A stretch of DNA of 8,298 bases from CAYMJV01 sp964390545 (GTDB taxonomy: Bacteria > Desulfobacterota > BSN033 > UBA1163). Both the position numbers and the translations under genes were made by a program. The notes beneath the pieces are model-generated. The model did not search any database, was not told where the DNA came from, and was given only the letters and a program-made list of their open reading frames with translations. Below are positions 1 to 6,769 of the stretch, one piece after another. Location: the NCBI GenBank assembly GCA_964390545.1, contig CAYMJV010000093.1, positions 1-8,298 on the forward strand, written 5' to 3'. Position 1 is the first letter of the stretch. The number at the start of each line of letters is the position of its first letter.

Positions 1-674
1 AAGCGGCCGGTTATCCGAAATGGGCGAACAAGGACGGCAAGATCCAGAGCTTCGGGATCGAATATGCCGCCCTGATCTACAACAAGGAACTCGTTAAGCC
101 GGCCGACGTCCCCAAGAAGTACGAGGACCTGACCGACCCAAAATGGAAGGGAAAGATCGTCATGGCCGATCCCTCCTCCCATCCGACGACCATCTCCTGG
201 CTCATCGGACTGAAGGAAAACGTCATCAAGTCGGACGCGGAATGGATGAAATTCCTCAGGGGACTGGCTGCCAACAAGCCCATGTTCGTGGCTTCGTTCG
301 GCCCGACGCCCGCCCCGATCGAGAGCGGAGAGAAGCTGATCGGGATCTCCATGCCGAAATACATCATCACCAAGGCGCCCGCGCCCCTGGATTGGGCAAG
401 GGTCTCCCAGCCCATGATGGGGACCCCCCGGGGGATGGCCATCACCGTCGGCGCCCCCCATCCGAACGCCTCCAGGCTTTTCGTGGATTACTGGCTCTCG
501 AAGGATGCCATGAAGATCATGGCCGAGAAGGTGGGCGAATATGTCCTGGCTCCGGGCATCTATCCCCCCATCGTTGGGATGGACAGGGCGAAGGTCATCC
601 CGATCCGGGAACTGTCGGATGAGGAGATTAAAAAGTGGGGCGACGAGTTCAAGAAGATTTTCGAGACGCCTTAA
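1..674 (+). CDS. ABC transporter periplasmic substrate-binding protein, C-terminal part (5' end outside window)
   Basis: This is the last ~223 codons of an extracellular solute-binding protein; the reading frame starts at base 3 and ends with TAA at 672-674. The visible part has features of the type 2 periplasmic binding fold of the FbpA/AfuA-like group: an early segment FGIEYAALIYNKELV, a 'DLTDPKWKGKIVMADPSS' stretch (family hallmark LxDPKWKGKIxxxDP), and a late 'AxRLFVDYWLSKDA' helix followed by a short acidic-basic tail. The protein would be exported and deliver its ligand to the membrane permease encoded two genes downstream. The ligand is not certain. Ferric-iron members usually carry an adjacent Tyr-Tyr pair in this half, and I see none here, so phosphonate, thiamine or another small anion remains possible. 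It is followed by an 82-base gap with a strong hairpin, then the ATPase gene, which fits the usual binding protein, ATPase, permease operon. Confidence 0.9.
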   Translation, partial: AAGYPKWANKDGKIQSFGIEYAALIYNKELVKPADVPKKYEDLTDPKWKGKIVMADPSSHPTTISWLIGLKENVIKSDAEWMKFLRGLAANKPMFVASFGPTPAPIESGEKLIGISMPKYIITKAPAPLDWARVSQPMMGTPRGMAITVGAPHPNASRLFVDYWLSKDAMKIMAEKVGEYVLAPGIYPPIVGMDRAKVIPIRELSDEEIKKWGDEFKKIFETP

Positions 675-705
675 TCTTCAGTCCTCACCTTCTTTTCACC
701 GTTTT

Positions 706-743
706 GGGGTTCCGGGATCGCGTTTCCGCGGTCTCGGGACCCT
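706..743 (+). promoter_or_regulatory. Strong intercistronic stem-loop between binding-protein and ATPase genes
   Basis: Bases 707-722 pair with 727-742 around a TTTC loop, giving a continuous 16-bp stem with three G-T wobbles (711/738, 715/734, 718/731); 706/743 can add a further wobble. No run of T follows, so it does not look like a full intrinsic terminator. It ends three bases before the AGGAA ribosome site (746-750) of the ATPase gene. In importer operons such hairpins commonly stabilise the upstream binding-protein mRNA and lower expression of the membrane components; that role is inferred here. The pairing is read directly from the sequence. Confidence 0.75.
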
Positions 744-756
744 TCAGGAAAAAGAC

Positions 757-1845
<1,089 letters not shown>

Positions 1846-1859
1846 CCCGGTAACGTGCG

Positions 1860-3539
1860 ATGCAACAGACGAGAACGGCGCTGACGCCGAGCCTGATCGC
1901 GATTGTCGGATTTCTCACGGTCTGCCCCGTCGTCATGCTCATTCTGGGGAGCTTTACGAAAGGGTTGGGGGCCTTCGGCAGCTTCACCCTGGAGAAGTAC
2001 GTCAAGGCCTACGCCGACCCCGCATTCGCCGACATCCTCGTCAATACGGCCGTCTTCACCATCGGCTCGGCCGTCGTCGCCACCGTCCTGGCTCTGTTTC
2101 TGGCCTATCTGAACACCCGGACCAATATCCCTTTCAAGTTCATGTTCCGGATCATCTCCCTCATCCCCATGATGGTTCCGCACATCCTGTTCGCCGTCAG
2201 CTGGGTTCTCCTGCTCAACCCGTCGAACGGCATGATCAACCTCTTTCTGAGGCAGGTCCTGGGCATGGATGGGGTGGCGCTGAGCATCTATACGATGCAG
2301 GGGATGATCCTCGTGGAGGGACTGCTCGATCTGCCCATCGCGTACCTGGTCATCGCCCCCGCCATGTCGGCTTTCGACGTTTCCCTGGAGGAGTCCTCCA
2401 AGGTCTGCGGCGCTTCGAATCTTCGGACGCTGACGAAGGTGACCCTGCCGGTCCTCCGGCCGGCGATCCTGGCCGCCATGACGCTCGTCATCGTCCGCAG
2501 CCTGGCCTCCTTCGCCGTCCCTTCGGTCATCGGCATGCCGGGGCGGATCTATGTGCTGGCCACCCACATCTACCGCGTTGTCGCCACGGGGTTCGCCACG
2601 GACTACGGCCTGGCGGCGGCAGTGGGAATGAGCGCCCTGGCGGTCTCCATCACGCTCATCTTCCTCTACCGGCACCTGACCCGGGAAGGCGAGAAATACG
2701 TGACCATCTCGAGCCGGGGGTACCGGCCGACCGTGATCGACCTCAAGAAGGCCAGGTATCCGCTCTTCGGGATCGTCGCCCTGCTCTCCTTCGTACTGAT
2801 CGTCCTGCCGGTGCTGGTCCTCTTCTACACCTCCCTCGTCCCCTACTCCATGGTGCCGAGCGCGAAGGCCTTCGCGATGATGAGCTGGAAGCACTGGATC
2901 GCGGTCCTCAAGGATCCCATTTCCCTCCTTTCCCTGAAGAACAGCCTCTACCTCGGCGTCGGCGGGGCAACGCTGGGGATCGTCCTCTCCTTCTTCGTGG
3001 CCTACGTCATCGTGAAGGTCCGAACGAAAGCCTCGGGCGTTTTAGAATCCCTGAGCTTCCTCTCCTTCTCCTTCCCCGGGATCGTCGTCGGGATCGGTTT
3101 CATGTGGTTCTTCGTTCAAACACCCCTGTACGCCACGATCTGGGCCCTGCTCATCGGCTACATCGCCACCTACCTGCCTTACGGTATACGACCGCTGACG
3201 AGCGCCTTTGTCCAGATCCACAGCAACCTGGAGGAGTCATCCCGGGTCTGCGGCGGCGGGCGCCTCTACACCATGCGCCGGATCGTCATCCCCCTGCTGA
3301 TCCCCGGGATTGTCTCCGGATGGATCCTGATGGCCACCATGTTCGTCCGGGAGCTCAGCCTCTCCGTCGTCCTCTCCAGGCCGGGGACGGAGGTCCTCGC
3401 CGTCCAGATCTTCCGGTTCGCAGAAGATGGCCTGTGGGGAAGGCTTTCCGCCCTGGGAATCCTGATGATCTTCATCTCCACGACCCTGGTGATCATCGCA
3501 TCCCTGGTCGGGGCGAAGCTGACGAAGGTGGACAAGTAG
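1860..3539 (+). CDS. Fused double ABC transporter permease, FbpB/ThiP-like
   Basis: A 559-residue inner-membrane protein made of two homologous permease halves, about 12 predicted transmembrane helices in total, forming the whole channel of the importer in one chain. Early helices are visible near residues 11-32, 63-84 and 96-119. Each half carries the cytoplasmic EAA loop that docks on the ATPase. The first starts at E177 (EESSKVCGASNLRTL, then LPVLRPAI); the second starts at E458 (EESSRVCGGGRLYTM, then IPLLIPGI). The Cys-Gly in place of the usual Ala-Gly in both loops fits internal duplication. The length is normal for the fused FbpB type (about 500-560). The ATG at 1860 follows the ATPase stop by 14 bases with only a weak ribosome site, suggesting translation coupled to the gene before. 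The substrate follows that of the binding protein: probably ferric iron or a related ligand, not proven. Confidence 0.95.
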   Translation: MQQTRTALTPSLIAIVGFLTVCPVVMLILGSFTKGLGAFGSFTLEKYVKAYADPAFADILVNTAVFTIGSAVVATVLALFLAYLNTRTNIPFKFMFRIISLIPMMVPHILFAVSWVLLLNPSNGMINLFLRQVLGMDGVALSIYTMQGMILVEGLLDLPIAYLVIAPAMSAFDVSLEESSKVCGASNLRTLTKVTLPVLRPAILAAMTLVIVRSLASFAVPSVIGMPGRIYVLATHIYRVVATGFATDYGLAAAVGMSALAVSITLIFLYRHLTREGEKYVTISSRGYRPTVIDLKKARYPLFGIVALLSFVLIVLPVLVLFYTSLVPYSMVPSAKAFAMMSWKHWIAVLKDPISLLSLKNSLYLGVGGATLGIVLSFFVAYVIVKVRTKASGVLESLSFLSFSFPGIVVGIGFMWFFVQTPLYATIWALLIGYIATYLPYGIRPLTSAFVQIHSNLEESSRVCGGGRLYTMRRIVIPLLIPGIVSGWILMATMFVRELSLSVVLSRPGTEVLAVQIFRFAEDGLWGRLSALGILMIFISTTLVIIASLVGAKLTKVDK

Positions 3540-3552
3540 GGATCGCCGGATC

Positions 3553-3651
3553 CGGGAGCCGGTGGAGAAATATGGTTATACTCAGCGGGCCGTGGCTGAC
3601 TATCTGGGATTTCACTTTACGTATGTGAGCAGAATTCTAAACGAGCGATAG
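3553..3651 (+). pseudogene. Remnant of a REP-associated (Y1/RAYT-type) transposase, C-terminal helix-turn-helix only
   Basis: In one frame these bases read REPVEKYGYTQRAVADYLGF then HFTYVSRILNER and a TAG stop at 3649-3651. This matches the typical C-terminal helix-turn-helix of RAYT/TnpA_REP transposases (pattern EKYGYTQxEVADxLGxHYSTVSRIL). No start codon, no HUH (HxH) motif and no catalytic tyrosine are present: the recognisable part begins about 14 bases after the permease stop and nothing upstream in the window belongs to it, so it is a decayed stub. It marks the point where the GC-rich transporter operon gives way to the AT-rich, repeat-laden island. An unrelated HTH of the same consensus is possible, but the fit to RAYT tails is good. 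Confidence 0.65.
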
Positions 3652-3783
3652 AGGATAGGGTGAGTCAAATATTATAGACCCTCGGATTGTGGTCTATTTC
3701 CTACCTAATGATTACCACTTTCATTCTAATCATTTAAATAACTTTGACTGAAAAATTCAGTCAGCGTGTATCGGAACATTAAA
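3652..3783. other. AT-rich non-coding spacer with two inverted repeats
   Basis: I see no coding potential here. It contains an inverted repeat ATAGACC (3674-3680) / GGTCTAT (3691-3697) around a 10-base loop, and a perfect 8-bp inverted repeat TGACTGAA (3745-3752) / TTCAGTCA (3756-3763) around AAA. Neither is followed by a convincing T-run on either strand. They may be decayed terminators between the convergent transporter and toxin operons, or foldback ends left by a mobile element. Confidence 0.5.
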
Positions 3784-3882
3784 CTTTGAGCTTTCATCTT
3801 TCCGCTCCGGGACTCAATAACCCAATGGACCCGATAACTCAATAACTAAATAATGGGCCACCTTTTTTATGGATGATGCCTT
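3784..3882 (-). repeat. Composite repeat, copy 1: heptamers, octamers and 28-bp conserved tail
   Basis: Plus-strand layout: four heptamers (3784-3811: CTTTGAG, CTTTCAT, CTTTCCG, CTCCGGG), directly followed by an octamer array (3812-3852: ACTCAATA, ACCCAATG, a nine-base GACCCGATA, ACTCAATA, ACTAAATA), two bases, then the tail GGGCCACCTTTTTTATGG onward (3855-3882). The tail differs from copy 3 at three of 28 positions. It lies 22 bases beyond the stop of the small putative antitoxin gene. The same order of parts recurs at 4737-4885, so this is one repeat family and not chance simple sequence. Confidence 0.75.
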
Positions 3883-3895
3883 TTTCTTGGGAAAT

Positions 3896-3905
3896 GGGAC
3901 GTCCC
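3896..3905. repeat. Perfect 10-bp palindrome GGGACGTCCC
   Basis: This palindrome sits between the tail of composite repeat copy 1 and the stop codon of the small putative antitoxin gene (TAG at 3907-3905), overlapping that codon by one base. Flanking AAAT and TATTT extend the dyad symmetry imperfectly. It may be a weak terminator stem or a foldback end of a decayed element; I cannot tell which. Confidence 0.4.
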
Positions 3906-4117
3906 TATTTTCGCTTCTTACGAGAGACCGTATACTCAACCTGGGGTTCCCGAACTTCTATCTGATCCGCAGAAATACGAACCACTTTCCCATTACGCCA
4001 GATGGCAATCGGAACTCCGTTGCGTCGATGTTCGGCGATCGCTTCAGCCACAGCCTTCCGAAGTGCTTCTTCGGCTCGGTATGCAAGCGGAGGAGTCGTT
4101 CTTTTCCCCTTTTTCAT
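3905..4117 (-). CDS. Small basic protein, putative antitoxin partner of the zeta-like toxin
   Basis: A 70-residue protein rich in Lys and Arg at both ends (MKKGKR start, SRKKRK end) with a central helix, residues 12-31 (YRAEEALRKAVAEAIAEHRR), then a short beta-like segment VPIAIWRNGKVVRISADQIEV. Its ATG overlaps the stop of the kinase gene by four bases (ATGA), and AGGAG lies five bases upstream (4123-4127), so the two are translationally coupled. Small proteins of this style accompany COG4185/zeta-like kinases, which is why I call it the likely antitoxin. I recognise no DNA-binding or enzymatic motif. The order (toxin first) is the reverse of classical epsilon-zeta. It could instead be an accessory factor. 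Confidence 0.7.
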   Translation of the reverse strand: MKKGKRTTPPLAYRAEEALRKAVAEAIAEHRRNGVPIAIWRNGKVVRISADQIEVREPQVEYTVSRKKRK

Positions 4118-4707
4118 TGGTTCTCCTTGTATTTTAATAAAATGTTAAAGAGATCCGAATCAAGTATTTCGATCTTTCCTGATTCCTCAAAAGCAATCAT
4201 TTTAGGGACATCCCCTGAATTATCAAAGATTGTCCATGAATCTGCTAAAGGCCTATAGACACGGAGAAAATTTGGCAGGCTTCTACCGAAACGGCGGCGA
4301 ACAATAGCCTCTGGGATAGCATGTCCTCCATTTCGCACCCTTAGCTTAATGCGTTCAAGTGCTAACTCCACATTGGTAATCCAAAGGAAAAATATATGGA
4401 CGAGATATCCCCTTTTTTTCATGCCCTGCAGAAGTTTCATATATGTCTTTCCCGAGAGGGTGGTTTCAAACCCAAAATCCACACCGCGCTCAGCTAAGGA
4501 ATGAATTTGTTCCAGCATGACTCTCCCCGCATGGATGGCAGCTCTCTCTGGGGCGAATGGTGACAAACCACCCGCAATCAAATCGGCGTTTACAAATTCC
4601 AGGCATTCTACATATTGAGGAAGAAACTTACGGGCAAAGGTCGTCTTCCCAGCCCCATTAGGACCCGCAATGATGTAGAGGTTTGGTCTTGCGTTTCTAT
4701 TCTTCAA
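4114..4707 (-). CDS. Zeta-toxin-like P-loop kinase (COG4185 type)
   Basis: A 197-residue P-loop protein resembling the zeta toxin family. Visible motifs: Walker A GPNGAGKTT (residues 15-23, K21), FVNADLIAGGLSPF (38-51, with D42 where zeta has its catalytic Asp), FETTLSGK (80-87, E81 in the zeta substrate-binding position), and an arginine-rich lid LRVRNGGHAIPEAIVRRRF (121-139). Classical zeta toxins phosphorylate UDP-N-acetylglucosamine and block cell-wall synthesis; the substrate of this compact subgroup is less certain. No ATG fits the N-terminus. TTG at 4707 is chosen because GAGGGA (4713-4718) lies five bases upstream and the Walker A then falls at the usual distance from the start. It overlaps the downstream small gene by four bases, forming a likely toxin-antitoxin operon bracketed by two composite repeats. 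Confidence 0.85.
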   Translation of the reverse strand: MKNRNARPNLYIIAGPNGAGKTTFARKFLPQYVECLEFVNADLIAGGLSPFAPERAAIHAGRVMLEQIHSLAERGVDFGFETTLSGKTYMKLLQGMKKRGYLVHIFFLWITNVELALERIKLRVRNGGHAIPEAIVRRRFGRSLPNFLRVYRPLADSWTIFDNSGDVPKMIAFEESGKIEILDSDLFNILLKYKENQ

Positions 4708-4712
4708 ATGAT

Positions 4713-4718
4713 TCCCTC
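4713..4718 (-). promoter_or_regulatory. Ribosome binding site fixing the TTG start of the zeta-like kinase
   Basis: GAGGGA on the minus strand lies five bases before TTG 4707. No in-frame ATG exists between here and residue 64, so this site decides the start. A weak start codon suits a toxin that must be kept low. Confidence 0.6.
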
Positions 4719-4736
4719 ATTCAACGACCTGTCTTC

Positions 4737-4885
4737 CTTTGAGCTTTCAACTTTGAGCTTTACGCTATGCGCTTTGCCCTTTGCGCTCTGCATTCTTTTT
4801 GAACTCTTATTTACAATCACTCAATTACTTATTTACCCAATAACTTAAGCTTGGGCAGGGCCAACTTTTTTATGGAGGACACCTT
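4737..4885 (-). repeat. Composite repeat, copy 2: eight heptamers, six octamers and 28-bp conserved tail
   Basis: Plus-strand layout: eight consecutive degenerate heptamers (4737-4792: CTTTGAG, CTTTCAA, CTTTGAG, CTTTACG, CTATGCG, CTTTGCC, CTTTGCG, CTCTGCA), a 10-base spacer, six octamers (4803-4850: ACTCTTAT, TTACAATC, ACTCAATT, ACTTATTT, ACCCAATA, ACTTAAGC), then seven bases and the tail GGGCCAACTTTTTTATGG onward (4858-4885), which differs from copy 3 at one of 28 positions. The array starts 30 bases upstream of the kinase TTG. Same orientation and order as copy 1, so the toxin module lies between direct repeats. Confidence 0.8.
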
Positions 4886-4929
4886 TTCTAAAACGGTCTG
4901 TAATTTTTCTATAGTTAATTGATTTTTGA

Positions 4930-4955
4930 AGGTTTGACCCCAATTGGTCTTTCAT
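4930..4955 (+). repeat. Dispersed 26-bp repeat, copy A (AGGTTTGACCCCA core)
   Basis: It matches bases 7084-7109 at 22 of 26 positions, with an identical 13-base core AGGTTTGACCCCA. It lies just downstream of the darG stop, as the other copy lies just downstream of the flavoprotein stop. The shared position relative to gene ends suggests a mobile-element end or a common 3' element rather than coding sequence. Confidence 0.6.
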
Positions 4956-4972
4956 GAAACGGCAGGGAACGG

Positions 4973-6097
4973 TTACGCCAGCACCAATTCATCATCTGAA
5001 ACGGGAAGGGTAACATCGGGTTTGACATCAAGCCAACGGAGCATGCCGAGGTTCCGTATAATCGAGGCAACAACCGATTTATCCAAGGATGGACGCCGCT
5101 TCTGCTTCCATTGCATGACCGATTCAAGGACTTGGGTTTCGGTTGGACTGCCGTTGCCTTTTTTCTTGAGGGAATCAGCGGCATACATAACAGTCGCTAC
5201 AATCTCGGCTTGATTCGTGTTGACTCGCATGAATAGGTCTGTAGTCTTCTCAACGATGGCAGCCCACTGCGAAATTGACGAATTGAAATCTTTTCTAATC
5301 CTCATGTAATTCGGTCCGACCTTAACCATAAACATATTGCGTATTCGTTCTTCCTGAAGCAGATTGTTGTTCACAAGCTTTGTCTCGGCGTTCTTCAGTT
5401 CCCTACAGAATGGACCAAAGCTGCCTTTCTGATAGACAAATCCGGTCGGCAAGCCCTGTTGCGTAGCAACATAGGCAATCTTCTGAAAAATGGTTCTCCC
5501 AACCGGCCAGTGATATGGCTGTTCTTCAATGCGGCGTAGGATTTCCACAAGAGCAATCCATGCCGGATTCATGGTGGATTGAACGGTTCCGCTGCTACGT
5601 TGATTTCCGATGGGTGCCCCTTGCTCCAGGAACTCAATAGTCAACTCCTTTGAAGGCGTCCCGTAGGGGGCATACATTTCCACCGGGATGTCCATCTGAT
5701 TGGCATACCTGTAAATCAATGGGCCGACTGCCCTCCATTCAAGCTGGCCGTTTCCACAGCCGAGCGGCGGAATCGCAAGCGAAGTTATACCCCACTCCGT
5801 ATAGTGCGACAGAATATACTGCAACCCGCACTCAATGTCGCTGATTCTGGAGACTGATTTCCAGTGGTCCTTAGTTGGAAAATTCACGATTTGAGGTGGA
5901 AACAGGGTTTTATAAAGATAGGGGACACCGAGCTTGATCTCTTTACGGTCGCACTTTTTGATATAATCCTCGAACATCTCTGGAAAACGTTTCTTGAATT
6001 CCAGAGCAATTCCCTTGCCCATAACTCCAACGCAGTTGACGGTGTTGATCAGGGTTTCGGCTTTGGACTTCAAAATGTCACCAACCAGGACCTTCAT
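4973..6097 (-). CDS. darG: DarG antitoxin: macrodomain DNA ADP-ribosylglycohydrolase with C-terminal DarT-binding domain
   Basis: A 374-residue protein in two parts. Residues 1 to ~155 form a macrodomain: GDILKSKAETLINTVNCVG (6-24), the VMGKGIALEFKKRFP loop (25-39), NFPTKDHW (72-79) whose K76 I align with the catalytic lysine (K80) of Thermus aquaticus DarG, and the phosphate loop PPLGCGNGQLEW (110-121). This domain removes ADP-ribose from thymidine in DNA. Residues ~176-374 contain the conserved stretch GRTIFQKIAYVATQQGLPTG followed by SFGPF, the C-terminal region of full-length DarG that binds and blocks DarT. The macrodomain places it in the DarTG2 class and not DarTG1 (NADAR). ATG 6097 has a strong GGAGG site that overlaps the darT stop, so antitoxin synthesis is coupled to toxin translation. 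Nothing appears truncated. Confidence 0.93.
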   Translation of the reverse strand: MKVLVGDILKSKAETLINTVNCVGVMGKGIALEFKKRFPEMFEDYIKKCDRKEIKLGVPYLYKTLFPPQIVNFPTKDHWKSVSRISDIECGLQYILSHYTEWGITSLAIPPLGCGNGQLEWRAVGPLIYRYANQMDIPVEMYAPYGTPSKELTIEFLEQGAPIGNQRSSGTVQSTMNPAWIALVEILRRIEEQPYHWPVGRTIFQKIAYVATQQGLPTGFVYQKGSFGPFCRELKNAETKLVNNNLLQEERIRNMFMVKVGPNYMRIRKDFNSSISQWAAIVEKTTDLFMRVNTNQAEIVATVMYAADSLKKKGNGSPTETQVLESVMQWKQKRRPSLDKSVVASIIRNLGMLRWLDVKPDVTLPVSDDELVLA

Positions 6098-6109
6098 CTC
6101 CCCCTCCTA
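6098..6109 (-). promoter_or_regulatory. darG ribosome binding site overlapping the darT stop codon
   Basis: On the minus strand the darT stop TAG (6109-6107) runs straight into GGAGGGGGAG and then ATG. The last G of the stop is also the first base of the Shine-Dalgarno sequence, so ribosomes finishing darT are placed to start darG. This is an unusually purine-rich, strong site, fitting a need for excess antitoxin. Confidence 0.75.
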
Positions 6110-6697
6110 AAAAAATATATCACTCCTGATGCAAACAGGCAAGTTGATATTCAGTTGCTGAAACCGCAACAGGGCCACTTCGTTCGCCACATAGGCACCA
6201 ACAAAGTAGCATGGCTTGACGCGGTCCGGCACGAGGACCTCCGCGCACTTTTCTGATTTATGCCTCATTTCATCGTAAAGGTCTTGCGGGTGAGTCCAGT
6301 ACTGAGCGAACACCCGATCCCGGTCGATCGATTTGAGTCCTTCGGCCACGGGTGAAAAACGGACCCAATCGCTGGCCGCGTTACGATCTGCAATGATAAC
6401 TCCCGGCAAATCCAACACCTTTGCGTCAACTTTCAGGATACAGATCTCATCATTCTGTGCCCGGCGTTTACTGAGCATCGGATTATGAGCGTCAAAGTAG
6501 AGGTTGGCGTAATCGTGCAGAGGCCTCGCGCCGGGTATCTGCTTGTTCTTTCGCCGCTCTTGGATCTCCGGCATGGCCACGGAATGATGGTCAATCTGAC
6601 CGGAGAGTTTGTGGGAGAGGATGCCATGCTGCAGGATAGATGGAACATTAGCGATTGGCGCGATAAAGTACAGTTTCGTTATCTCGTCACGATTCAT
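6107..6697 (-). CDS. darT: DarT toxin: DNA thymidine ADP-ribosyltransferase (DarT2 type, DUF4433)
   Basis: A 196-residue enzyme of the DUF4433/DarT family, close to the usual ~200. It uses NAD+ to attach ADP-ribose to thymidine in single-stranded DNA, stopping replication, and acts in phage defence. Conserved features: LYFIAPIANVPSILQHGIL (9-27), EIQERRK (44-50; R49 aligns with catalytic R51 of T. aquaticus DarT), LHDYANLYFDAHNPML (60-75), and KCAEVLVPD (150-158) with E153 in place of catalytic E160. One oddity is Phe11 where many relatives have the NAD-contacting His in a YHIT motif. ATG 6697 has GAGGAA (6703-6708) upstream. darG follows after 9 bases. Both catalytic positions are intact, so the toxin is probably active and needs DarG. 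Confidence 0.92.
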   Translation of the reverse strand: MNRDEITKLYFIAPIANVPSILQHGILSHKLSGQIDHHSVAMPEIQERRKNKQIPGARPLHDYANLYFDAHNPMLSKRRAQNDEICILKVDAKVLDLPGVIIADRNAASDWVRFSPVAEGLKSIDRDRVFAQYWTHPQDLYDEMRHKSEKCAEVLVPDRVKPCYFVGAYVANEVALLRFQQLNINLPVCIRSDIFF

Positions 6698-6718
6698 CCT
6701 TATTCCTCGCCTTCGATA

Positions 6719-6769
6719 AGGCAGACAAGGCAGACGACTTCAAGGGATCGTAGGGATTCGAGGCAGCAC
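6719..6769. repeat. Degenerate nonamer array just upstream of darT
   Basis: Nine-base units read AGGCAGACA (6719), AGGCAGACG (6728), a six-base break, AGGGATCGT (6743), AGGGATTCG (6752) and AGGCAGCAC (6761). Consensus is about AGGSAKNCG. It starts 22 bases upstream of the darT ATG. It is a third period class, after the 7- and 8-base arrays elsewhere in the island. Confidence 0.6.

Noticed and set aside
3546..3555. CCGGATCCGG palindrome after the permease stop as a terminator
   Set aside because: It is a simple self-complementary 10-mer with no loop and no following T-run, so it cannot act as an intrinsic terminator.
3869..4258. 129-codon plus-strand frame starting in the repeat tail
   Set aside because: It runs antisense across both toxin-antitoxin genes, and its start ATG is simply part of the conserved repeat tail (TTTATGGATG).
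3784..4885. CRISPR array or integron attC sites
   Set aside because: Units are 7-8 bases without spacers of constant size, the tails do not show attC-type inverted repeats, and no cas or integrase gene is present in the window.
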